This document shows, piece by piece, positions 18,901-25,695 of a DNA stretch of 35,716 nt (positions are counted from its first letter, which is position 1; each line of letters starts with the position of its first letter). The notes beneath the pieces are model-generated. The model was given only the letters and a program-made list of their open reading frames with translations. It was not told the DNA's origin and did no database searches. A program made the translations under genes and the position numbers. This DNA is from Verrucomicrobiota bacterium (lineage in GTDB: Bacteria; Verrucomicrobiota; Verrucomicrobiia; Verrucomicrobiales; Akkermansiaceae), in assembly GCA_026397725.1 (NCBI GenBank), contig JAPLUI010000064.1, forward strand, positions 1 through 35,716. Reading direction: 5' to 3'.

Positions 18901-20111
18901 CCCGCACCGGCGACGGGGTCCGCTTGTGGATCAACGGCGTGCAGATCATCGACGACTGGAACGACCACACGACCAAACTGTGGAACGACAGCGCTGAAAT
19001 CACCCTGACCGCCGGCCAGAGATACAGTCTGAAGCTGGAGTGTTATCATGCGGCGGGTCCAGCCACGGCACGCCTCTATTGGTATATGCCATCCCGCAAG
19101 GCCTGCTCGATCATCCCGCAGGAGTTGCTCTATCCGGTGATGGGCGTGATCCTGACCTCACCGTCCAACGGCGCCAGCTTCGGCCCGCCAGCAACCGTCA
19201 CGCTCACGGCCGACACCGCGGACGTGCCCGGCAAGGCGACCAAAGTGGCCTTCTATAACGGCGACACGCTCATCGGGTCCGCCACCACGCCGCCGTATTC
19301 CGTGGAATGGAAGAACGTGCCGGCAGGTTCCTACCGGCTAACAGCCAAGGCCGCGGGCGGCAACGGCCAGGTCGGCACGTCCACCGTGGTGGTCATCACG
19401 GTGGATGGCGACACGGTTCCCGTTACTTCCGGCCTGGCTTGTTGGTATGATGCGTCCTTTGGCGTCAACACGGATGCCAACGCGCAGGTCCGCATCTGGC
19501 ATGACCGTTCCGGCAACGGACATCACGGCGTATTCGCGGAACACAACCACCCGGCACAACTCTCCAACCAGCTCGGCTCGAGACCCGCCGTGCGCTTCGG
19601 GGGGGAATGCAGCTTCAACGTTGGCGGCAAGTTTTTTGTCAAGGAGCAATACGTCGTGGTGCGTTCACCATCACCGCTCTGGAGCGGCTTGGGCTCGTTT
19701 CTCGGCCGTGCGTCGGGCAGGGCTTCAAGTTATATGCTCGCGGGCGTGTCCACCGGATTTGATGAGGATCAATTCCCGGCGGCTGTTTACAAGAATGGAT
19801 CACCGATTGCGTTGGAGAGATCGGGCCGGGTTGGCTACAGCCTCGGGACCATCACCGACTTCATGGTCCTCAAGATCACCGCGAATGACAGCGACACGAA
19901 GGCGACGATCTATCAGATCGGGGGCATCGATCAACAGTGGCAGTGCAAATTCGACGTGGCCGAGATCCTTGGCTATTCAAGAACGCTGACAGCCCCGGAG
20001 GAAGCCTTGGTCGGCGGCTATCTGGCGGCCAAATATGGCATCAAAACGGCGTATCCGCAGCCGTCCAATAGTCAACCGGTGGCCCCGACGACCCGGCAGA
20101 AGGCAAACTGA
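15945..20111 (+). CDS. DUF6288-type protein with HEAT repeats, Ig-like, PA14 and LamG-like domains
   Basis: A 1388-residue exported protein (signal peptide ending LGLPVMA). The N-terminal 500 residues resemble DUF6288 proteins of Planctomycetes and Verrucomicrobia: a PDZ-like stretch (VTTVADKTPAAGVMAADDVILG) and then a helical region with GWGEGGGAGAISALALLATG, GGTHGSMSWYGPVNQAGLA and YWDDSHIYWGYPTAYYLLHAALP. Residues about 540-640 hold HEAT-like repeats (ALGDWDPIVRYNAATEL, AACTALGCLKAADAVPAL, DPEIWVRAKAAKALG). A cadherin/VCBS-like repeat follows at about 864-907 (QPAHGTLTGTAPNLTYTP), then PA14 at about 925-1062 (GLKGYYYDS, GTYRFSTRTGDGVRLWINGV), an Ig-like domain and a LamG-like C-terminus (LACWYDASFGV, IWHDRSGNGHHG). 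PA14 and LamG modules bind glycans; the DUF6288 core has no activity I know of, though its helical fold suggests a glycosidase or lyase. Confidence 0.72.
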   Translation: MRKLTQLDKRAGSALLAMAMLLGLPVMAVEGPPDLTKGGAAGVDRKETYNLGPTGMRGWIYHAWSKIPGRDGTTAFAPYQILVTTVADKTPAAGVMAADDVILGASAGGGAVPLFTADARKSLGWAIGAAEANNGILKLKRWRAGATTDVSITLPVTGAYSDTAPYDCPKSAKIMANAAKSLQQKILKDGWGEGGGAGAISALALLATGNPEYLPMLQTYARSLAPKDLDLERTGVSAWSCYNSIFLAEYYMLTKDAEVFHGLSEYVIYAAKHTSMFGTSGHGFSNIPPPGGWAAGGTHGSMSWYGPVNQAGLAAQLTIVLGKKAGVKNPEIAPAIARAANFFGYYVNRGSIPYGEHQPYYGEHQLQGQSRTYYDHCSNGKDGLAAVMFANMGDKPLQTEYFARMSLAGFKGEAYGHTGQGFSYLWTALGAAMGGPQAATEYLKQVRWDRDMKRRCDGSFVYEGAEQWGTGKGNDYWDDSHIYWGYPTAYYLLHAALPLKKLCITGKHLTQANHLSPKAVSDATWAAEFTERCGSYTKDQLVAALGDWDPIVRYNAATELSVRSDGPSLIPMLITMAEDPSNANQREAACTALGCLKAADAVPALTRRLSDPEIWVRAKAAKALGQTSAAAGPAVPDMLGAFVRNVAPTYPFEKGFNWSDPLQIANGYLSEALFKQLGGETIKADRSLLYPAVRAGIKHPAGMWRDILSGFVQDRLELVDIVALAPDLFVDAQNEGPCDRMFTSLPAGAAMAALSKDKIDEGIDISLGNVTYWGELGKSALGSLPGYGEAARRALPDLRAYLAAWTPGDNNAPIIIKTIGAIESATTTPKLVNALPVASPQIVVAPPNTVKAVVLSGSSFRSDKVTCKVATQPAHGTLTGTAPNLTYTPAKGYQGMDRFTFTATDSLTTSPPAAVDLLVGTGGTGLKGYYYDSKELTALKATQLDPAVDFDWGSAPPAKALGAGAFGVRWTGQVLAPESGTYRFSTRTGDGVRLWINGVQIIDDWNDHTTKLWNDSAEITLTAGQRYSLKLECYHAAGPATARLYWYMPSRKACSIIPQELLYPVMGVILTSPSNGASFGPPATVTLTADTADVPGKATKVAFYNGDTLIGSATTPPYSVEWKNVPAGSYRLTAKAAGGNGQVGTSTVVVITVDGDTVPVTSGLACWYDASFGVNTDANAQVRIWHDRSGNGHHGVFAEHNHPAQLSNQLGSRPAVRFGGECSFNVGGKFFVKEQYVVVRSPSPLWSGLGSFLGRASGRASSYMLAGVSTGFDEDQFPAAVYKNGSPIALERSGRVGYSLGTITDFMVLKITANDSDTKATIYQIGGIDQQWQCKFDVAEILGYSRTLTAPEEALVGGYLAAKYGIKTAYPQPSNSQPVAPTTRQKAN

Positions 20112-20158
20112 CTTTGAAATGATCACCGGCCTGAGAACCATTCTGAATAGCGGGGGGC

Positions 20159-20198
20159 GCACGCTTCCAGCGTGCTGCCTTCCGCATCCTGCGGAAGG
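20159..20198. repeat. Pair of perfect palindromes (REP-like)
   Basis: Two hairpins stand side by side in the 132-bp gap between the DUF6288 gene and the next gene. GCACGC/GCGTGC (20159-20164 and 20170-20175) encloses TTCCA. CCTTCCGCA/TGCGGAAGG (20178-20186 and 20190-20198) encloses TCC. No T-run follows, so a standard intrinsic terminator is unlikely; it may instead stabilise RNA ends or be a REP-type repeat. The second stem resembles the hairpin at 32625-32646. Confidence 0.6.
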
Positions 20199-20243
20199 AT
20201 CTTCAGACATGGCACAAGGAAATGATCTGGAACCAGAACAATC

Positions 20244-22583
20244 ATGATAGAAATAATTGTCACGAATATGGTGGTGCTGCTGGCCGGCATGATATCCGGC
20301 CATGCGGAGCCGATGGTTGGGCTTGCGCCGGATCCATTGGACAGTTACAACGTCGTCTGGACTACACCCAGCGAGAATGCGCACGGCTCCATGCCCTTGG
20401 GCAATGGCGATGTCGGCATCAATGCGTGGGTGGAAGCGAACGGCGATCTGATATTCTATGTCAGCAAGACCAACGCTTGGGATGAGAACGCCCGCCTATG
20501 CAAAATCGGCCGGGTGCGGGTAAAGTTCGATCCGCCGCTGGCGCCCAAGGATGGCTTCCGCCAGGAACTGAAATTGCGGGAAGGGTGCATAGAGATCGGA
20601 GGTCAGAGGTCAGAGGTCGGAGGTCAGAGGGCAGGGGGCGGAGGTCAGATCAGAATTTGGGTCGACTCGGATCAGCCGGTGGTGCGGGTTGAGGCGGAAT
20701 CAGCCGTGCCGGTCACTTGCCGGGCGGAGGTGGAGTTATGGCGTCTGCGCGAGTTGCCCTTGAGCGACATTGATGAATACAGTCACGGTGACGGCAAGAA
20801 CCCGGTGGCGCAATCATACAACCTCAAGACGCTGACGGATGTGGTCGTGCCCGACGCCGGGCCGCGGCTGGTCTGGTATCACCGCAACACGCGGTCGGCG
20901 TACCCCGTTGGTCTGGAAGTCCAGCACCTCGAGGCGCTTAAAGGCAAGTTCACGGATCCGCTGTTGAATCACACCTTCGGTGCCAGCATGCGCGGCGTGG
21001 ACATGGTTCCCGACGGCACCAAGGCCCTGAAATCCACCAAGCCGGCCAAGCGGCAGCAATTGTCGGTGTGTGTGTTGGCGGAGCGCGCTGAGACGCCCGA
21101 CGCCTGGCTGAAAGACCTCGGGCGGATCTTCGACAAATGCACGCCGGGGCACGCTGACGGATTTCTTTTGGATACCAACGGGTCTTCGCTGCGCTTGTTT
21201 CTCGGCCAAGAGAGCCTGTCAGCTAACAATTGCCTGAAAACCGGCCAGTGGCAGCACGTCGCGGTGACGCTCGGCCGGCCCCAATCCGGCGGGTGGATCA
21301 TCTATGTGGATGGGAAAGTCGTCGCCAAGCGCGATACCGAAACGGCACCGCCCTCGGAAGTGACGAACGGTTACGTGTTGCAACGTTTTATGAATGCCTG
21401 TTCCGGCCGCGGCGCTTCGCCGATCAAATTCAACGGCTCGATCTTCACCGTGGAAAAAGTTCCGGGCGCGTCGCCGGAGACGCCTGACGGGAATCCCGAC
21501 TGGCGCTGCTGGGGCGGGCCATACTGGTTCCAAAACACGCGCCTGTCCTATTGGCCGATGCTGGCTACGGGGGATTTCGAGATGATGGAGCCGTGGTTCC
21601 GCATGTACCGCGAGGCGCTGCCGCTCAGCAAGGCCCGCATGGAAGCGATTTACAACTTCAAGGACGCCGCCTCCTTTCAGGAGACGATGCATTTCTGGGG
21701 AATGCCGACCAACCGGGATTATGGCTGGGGACACCCCGGGCCCGAGCCGGGAAGCGCCTGCATCCACCGCTACTGGAGCGGAGGCCTCGAGTTGACGGCC
21801 TACATGCTCGACCGCTACGACTTTACCCAGGACGAGGCGTTCGCTCGCGACACGCTGGTGCCGCTGGCCGATCCGATCATCGCCTTCTTTGACCAGTACT
21901 GGCCGAAACGCGACAGCGACGGCAAGATCCTTTTCGATCCCGCCCAAGCGACGGAGTGTATGCCGAACACGGTCAATCCCATGCCGGATATCGCCGGGTT
22001 GCGCTGCATTCTGCCACGACTGTTAGCCCTGCTCAAAACCCTCACCACAGAGGCACAACGCACGCGTTGGACGCGGATCTTGCAGGAACTCCCTCCGCTG
22101 CCCGTCGCCGTGGTGGACGGTGTGAAGCTTTTGCGTCCATCGAGTCAATCGGGAGCTGGCAATAATGGTGAGCATCCCGAACTATATGCCGTTTTCCCCT
22201 ACCGGCTGTTCGGTGTCGGAAAGCCTGATCTGGACTTGGCCCGCGTGACCTACGAGAAGCGCTCCGATCGCAACAACTACGGCTGGTGCCATGACAGCAT
22301 CCAGGCCGCCTGCCTCGGGCTCGGCGATGAGGCCGGCCGACAGGTCGCCCTCCGTGCCAGGAGCCATCGGGCCTATCGCTTTCCTGCGATGTGGTTGGGC
22401 TTTGACTGGATTCCTGACCAGAACCACGGCTGCAATATCCTGACCACGCTGCAAACCATGCTGCTCCAATCCGACGGGCAGAAGATATATGTCCTGCCGG
22501 CCTGGCCCAAGAACTGGGACGTCTCGTTCAGAGCTTCACGCGCCGTACAACACGACGGTGGAAGGCAAGTTCAAAGCGGGTAA
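20244..22583 (+). CDS. DUF5703/GH95-like secreted protein, frameshifted near its end
   Basis: A 779-residue product as read. The N-terminus (YNVVWTTPSENAHGSMPLGNGDVGINAWVEANGDLIFYVSKT) is typical of DUF5703 proteins related to GH95 alpha-L-fucosidases. The C-terminal half is an alpha/alpha barrel (YGWGHPGPEPGSACIHRYWSGGLELTAYML, NYGWCHDSIQAACLG). Between about residues 295 and 375 lies a LamG-like piece (TGQWQHVAVTLG, WIIYVDGKVVAKRD). A 7-bp tandem repeat adds GGQRSEVGGQRAGGGGQ near residue 120. One extra base in AGAG at 22530-22533 shifts the end: the other frame continues LHAPYNTTVEGKF to a stop at 22648-22650, so the ancestral C-terminus was 38 residues in that frame. An alternative start is ATG 20268. 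No strong ribosome site is seen. Probably an alpha-glycosidase acting on side chains; activity uncertain because of the frameshift. Confidence 0.72.
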   Translation: MIEIIVTNMVVLLAGMISGHAEPMVGLAPDPLDSYNVVWTTPSENAHGSMPLGNGDVGINAWVEANGDLIFYVSKTNAWDENARLCKIGRVRVKFDPPLAPKDGFRQELKLREGCIEIGGQRSEVGGQRAGGGGQIRIWVDSDQPVVRVEAESAVPVTCRAEVELWRLRELPLSDIDEYSHGDGKNPVAQSYNLKTLTDVVVPDAGPRLVWYHRNTRSAYPVGLEVQHLEALKGKFTDPLLNHTFGASMRGVDMVPDGTKALKSTKPAKRQQLSVCVLAERAETPDAWLKDLGRIFDKCTPGHADGFLLDTNGSSLRLFLGQESLSANNCLKTGQWQHVAVTLGRPQSGGWIIYVDGKVVAKRDTETAPPSEVTNGYVLQRFMNACSGRGASPIKFNGSIFTVEKVPGASPETPDGNPDWRCWGGPYWFQNTRLSYWPMLATGDFEMMEPWFRMYREALPLSKARMEAIYNFKDAASFQETMHFWGMPTNRDYGWGHPGPEPGSACIHRYWSGGLELTAYMLDRYDFTQDEAFARDTLVPLADPIIAFFDQYWPKRDSDGKILFDPAQATECMPNTVNPMPDIAGLRCILPRLLALLKTLTTEAQRTRWTRILQELPPLPVAVVDGVKLLRPSSQSGAGNNGEHPELYAVFPYRLFGVGKPDLDLARVTYEKRSDRNNYGWCHDSIQAACLGLGDEAGRQVALRARSHRAYRFPAMWLGFDWIPDQNHGCNILTTLQTMLLQSDGQKIYVLPAWPKNWDVSFRASRAVQHDGGRQVQSG
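20597..20645 (+). repeat. Seven-unit tandem repeat of a 7-bp G-rich motif inside a coding region
   Basis: Seven consecutive copies of C(A/G)GAGGT, with two diverged units (CAGAGGG, CAGGGGG), lie within the DUF5703/GH95-like gene. Three units make 21 bp, so the translation repeats every seven residues (GGQRSEV, GGQRAGG). The insertion falls between strands that read CIEI and IRIWVD and leaves the frame open. Such SEVGGQR-type minisatellites are, to my memory, common in some PVC-group genomes. Confidence 0.8.
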
Positions 22584-22655
22584 ACTCGAAAAACTGACCG
22601 TCACCCCGGAATCACGCCGGAAGGATGTCGTGAATATGCTGGAGAAATGAATCCC

Positions 22656-25316
22656 ATGAAAAACACCCCGAAACACAACCTGCTTGCCGGCTTCGCCGCG
22701 CTGCTAACTGCGACAACCCTCCTGGGCGCTGAACCCAAGCCCGACACCGCCCGGGCCATCCTCCCGACGGACCCGGGGCACGCGTTCATGATGAATGCGA
22801 AGATCGGCGTTTTCGTCCACTACACCGCGGGCCAGTCTGATTTCGCGTACGGGAAACCCAATCCACAGCCCTGGGACCTGGATGCGCATGCCGATGCTTT
22901 TGACGTCAAGGCCTTCGCTGACGCGGTCGAGGATATGGGGGCGCAATATGTGATCATGACCTCCTTTCATGCGGCGATGAGACTGCTGGGGCCCAGCAAG
23001 GTCATGGTCGACATCGGCATGCCCACGCATCAGTCCAAGCGCGACATGCTCGGCGACCTTGCAGATGAACTGAACAGGCGCAACATCGCGCTCTGCCTCT
23101 ACGTCCATCCGACCGACCAGCACGACCTGTCGCAAGAGGAACGTGCGCTGTTCGGCTGGGGGCCGGAAGTGGACGGCCTGCCCGGTGAGAAGCTCGGCCA
23201 GTGGCCGAATCCCAAATGGGATGCTTTCCTGCTGGGGCTGTTCAAGGAAATCAGCCAGCGCTACGGGAAACGGGTTTCGGGCTATTGGATCGATCAACAT
23301 ACGGGCAAGCTGTTTCCAGAGGCCGGACGGCTGGCGGTGGCCTTGCGGTCCGGCAATCCGGATGCGGTGATCTGGCAGAACTCGGGTGCGTACGTCCCGG
23401 CCGGACTCTCCCTTGAGGACGCTTGGTGTGCCCCCGAGGGCGGGCAGTTTGCGCATGGGGCAGATGACCAGCATTGTCTCCTTCCCTTGAAAGGCTGGTG
23501 GTTTCAAAGCGATGAAGTTGTGGTGCCAGTGGAGGAACTCTTCCGGGCGGTTGCGCGGCACAACGGCTGTCCAGGCAAGAAGTGCGGCGTCGACATTGGG
23601 TTGACGCCCTACGCCACCGGTTATGCGCCTAAAGTGAAGGCGATGATGGCTGAGTTCGGGAAACTGTGGCGTGAGCGCAAGGTGTCGCTTCTCAACACCA
23701 GACCCAGCACGATCCTGAAGATCGAGCAGAAGGCAGTACCCTGGCCGATAGTGGCGACGGACTCTCTCGATGGTTCAACGGTCTATGTCCATGTGCTGAT
23801 TCCGCCGACCGGAAAATCAATCAAGCTCCCCGCGCTCGCCGATGGCCGGAAGATCATCTCCTCTTCACTTCTGTTGGGCGGCAACGAAGTGAAATTCAAA
23901 CAGACGGAAGAAGCTGTTGAACTGTCGCTGCCCGAGGATGTGAAATGGGATCCGGTGGACACGGTGATCGTGTTGAAGGTGGGGCCGGCATTCGAGCCTG
24001 GTGTGCTTCTCAGCGAGAATGCGAAGCTGGAGATCAGCTCAACATGTGGACATGATGTTGCCGCAAACCATGCGGAAGTGGCTTGGAAGAAGATGATGAC
24101 TGTCGCGGAACGGAAACGGGACGCGCAGGGTAATCTTCTCCCGCTCCAGTCATATGACGAGACAATCCGGCGCGGGATGGATTTCCTGCTCAAAGACCAC
24201 CTGAAATGGTTCAAGGGGCCGACGGAAACTTTGCTTGATGAGAAAGGCCGGACGCAAATGCCCTGGGTGTATTACTCAAATCTCCAGCAGGACGGGACGC
24301 CCTTCCCGAAAGCTGTGGACGGGTTTGTCTCCTATCCGGCGTTTCACCATGCTCTACTGATCCGGACCTTCCTCGGCTACTGGCGCTACGCCAAGGATGA
24401 ACGGGCGCTTGCGGAAGCCGTCAAACTTGCGGACTGGGACATCGCCCATAGCACGCCGGCGGACTGGCCCTACGGCAATTTCCCGTGGAGCACCTTCCAG
24501 GAGAAGAAGCCGGGCGGTTTCCTCGACAAGACCGGATTGATGCCGGACAAAGCCGCCATCATGGCATTGGCGTATCTGCAGCTCCACGAGGCCACCGGCG
24601 AGAAACGTTTCCTTCAGGCTGCGGATGCAATTGCCAGGACGCTTGCTGCACGGCAGCGGCCCAATGGCACATGGCCATTTCGCGTCGATCCTCAGACCGA
24701 GCAGGTGATTGAGGAATACACGAGCAGCGTGATCTACGCCGTCCGGCTGTTCGAGTCGCTCGACAAGCTCAACGGCAACGACCGCTATCGCGCCAACCGC
24801 GACAAGACGTGGAACTGGCTACTCAACGGTCCAATCAAGACCAAGGAGTTTCGCGGGTTCTACGAGGATATTCCTGCCAGCCAGGATGGGCGCACCAATT
24901 ACGACTGTCTCGACACGATCCGCTATCTGCTCGCCAACCGCACCGACACCAACGGCTATATCGAAATGGCGAAAGATCTCAATTTATGGATCGAGAAGAC
25001 TTTCATGGACAAGATCAAAGACTTCGAGCCGGCCGAGGGCATCCGCGAGCAGTTGCAGTGCAATGTGGTCATGGGCATCCACAGCCTGAACTGGGCCTCG
25101 ATGTTGCTGGACCTTGCCAATGCCACCGGCGACGAGAAGCTGCGTCAGCGGGCGATGCAGACTGCGAATTACATCACCTATTATCTCCAGCCTGACAGCC
25201 GCATCGTGGTCGGGTTCCAATACAACCAATGGTGGTACAGTTGCCACGCGGGCGTGGTGCTGTATCTGCTGGATTTCGAGAAAGGCATTCGCAAATCAGA
25301 TAGTAAAGAACCATGA
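22656..25316 (+). CDS. Fusion protein: GH29-like alpha-L-fucosidase domain joined to an alpha/alpha-toroid domain
   Basis: An 886-residue exported protein (signal peptide ending TTLLGA). Residues about 40-470 are GH29-like: AKIGVFVHYTAG, WDLDAHADAFDVKAFADAVEDMGAQYVIM, LCLYVHPTDQHDL and SGYWIDQHTGK, where the Asp matches the nucleophile position. This part is nearly the same as the protein at 26866-28629 up to CGHDVAANHA. There the paralogue continues into a discoidin domain, but this gene switches at about 24074 into a different protein (VAWKKMMTVAERKRDAQGN). Residues about 480-880 are a helical toroid (WVYYSNLQQDG, FPWSTFQEKKPGGF, ARTLAARQRPNGTWPF, GFQYNQWWYSCHAGVVLYLLD) resembling alpha/alpha-barrel lyases or glycosidases; no family is assigned. 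ATG 22656 follows GGAG at 22641-22644; ATG 22647 overlaps the restored stop of the previous gene. Confidence 0.7.
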   Translation: MKNTPKHNLLAGFAALLTATTLLGAEPKPDTARAILPTDPGHAFMMNAKIGVFVHYTAGQSDFAYGKPNPQPWDLDAHADAFDVKAFADAVEDMGAQYVIMTSFHAAMRLLGPSKVMVDIGMPTHQSKRDMLGDLADELNRRNIALCLYVHPTDQHDLSQEERALFGWGPEVDGLPGEKLGQWPNPKWDAFLLGLFKEISQRYGKRVSGYWIDQHTGKLFPEAGRLAVALRSGNPDAVIWQNSGAYVPAGLSLEDAWCAPEGGQFAHGADDQHCLLPLKGWWFQSDEVVVPVEELFRAVARHNGCPGKKCGVDIGLTPYATGYAPKVKAMMAEFGKLWRERKVSLLNTRPSTILKIEQKAVPWPIVATDSLDGSTVYVHVLIPPTGKSIKLPALADGRKIISSSLLLGGNEVKFKQTEEAVELSLPEDVKWDPVDTVIVLKVGPAFEPGVLLSENAKLEISSTCGHDVAANHAEVAWKKMMTVAERKRDAQGNLLPLQSYDETIRRGMDFLLKDHLKWFKGPTETLLDEKGRTQMPWVYYSNLQQDGTPFPKAVDGFVSYPAFHHALLIRTFLGYWRYAKDERALAEAVKLADWDIAHSTPADWPYGNFPWSTFQEKKPGGFLDKTGLMPDKAAIMALAYLQLHEATGEKRFLQAADAIARTLAARQRPNGTWPFRVDPQTEQVIEEYTSSVIYAVRLFESLDKLNGNDRYRANRDKTWNWLLNGPIKTKEFRGFYEDIPASQDGRTNYDCLDTIRYLLANRTDTNGYIEMAKDLNLWIEKTFMDKIKDFEPAEGIREQLQCNVVMGIHSLNWASMLLDLANATGDEKLRQRAMQTANYITYYLQPDSRIVVGFQYNQWWYSCHAGVVLYLLDFEKGIRKSDSKEP

Positions 25317-25333
25317 ACGGCAATGAGAAGAAT

Positions 25334-25661
25334 ATGACAACAATTCGATCGATCGTGACGACAGGACTGCTGGCTGGAGCGATGTGTTACGCTAAAGCAT
25401 CCGATGACCATGGGCAAGGCTCACACGCTCCAACGGTACATGCAGGCCTGCGCCGGCCGTTCGATCTATCCCATCAAGTTCAACGGCAGTACTTTTTTAC
25501 GGTCGATTCGCAACCCCTTGGCATAAACGGTCCGGCCGTCACGCCTGACTGGCGGCTCCGTGAAATCGGGGCGGAAGGCGAGGTTCATCAAGTTGGAAAC
25601 GAGAGGTGAATCCCCCAGGCCGCTGGAGTTCAAGCGCGTGACGGATTTCGGAGTTAAGTGA
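25334..25661 (+). pseudogene. Mosaic gene remnant: signal peptide, DUF5703 fragment, GH29 discoidin tail
   Basis: Three unrelated pieces are joined here. ATG 25334, preceded by GAGAAG, opens a signal-peptide-like sequence (MTTIRSIVTTGLLAGAMCYA). From 25410 another frame reads HTLQRYMQACAGRSIYPIKF, matching YVLQRFMNACSGRGASPIKF of the DUF5703-like protein upstream. A run of six T at 25493-25498 breaks the frame, after which TVDSQPLG and TPDWR continue the same similarity. From 25551 to the stop at 25659-25661 the sequence aligns without gaps to the last 111 bases of the GH29-like gene at 26866-28629 (16 mismatches counted by eye), giving KARFIKLETRGESPRPL. No single frame covers all pieces, so it is a pseudogene or recombination scar. 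It probably once belonged to the discoidin end of the GH29-like gene just upstream. Confidence 0.7.
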
Positions 25662-25695
25662 AATCAGAAGAAAGCATCGAAAACACACCATCAAA

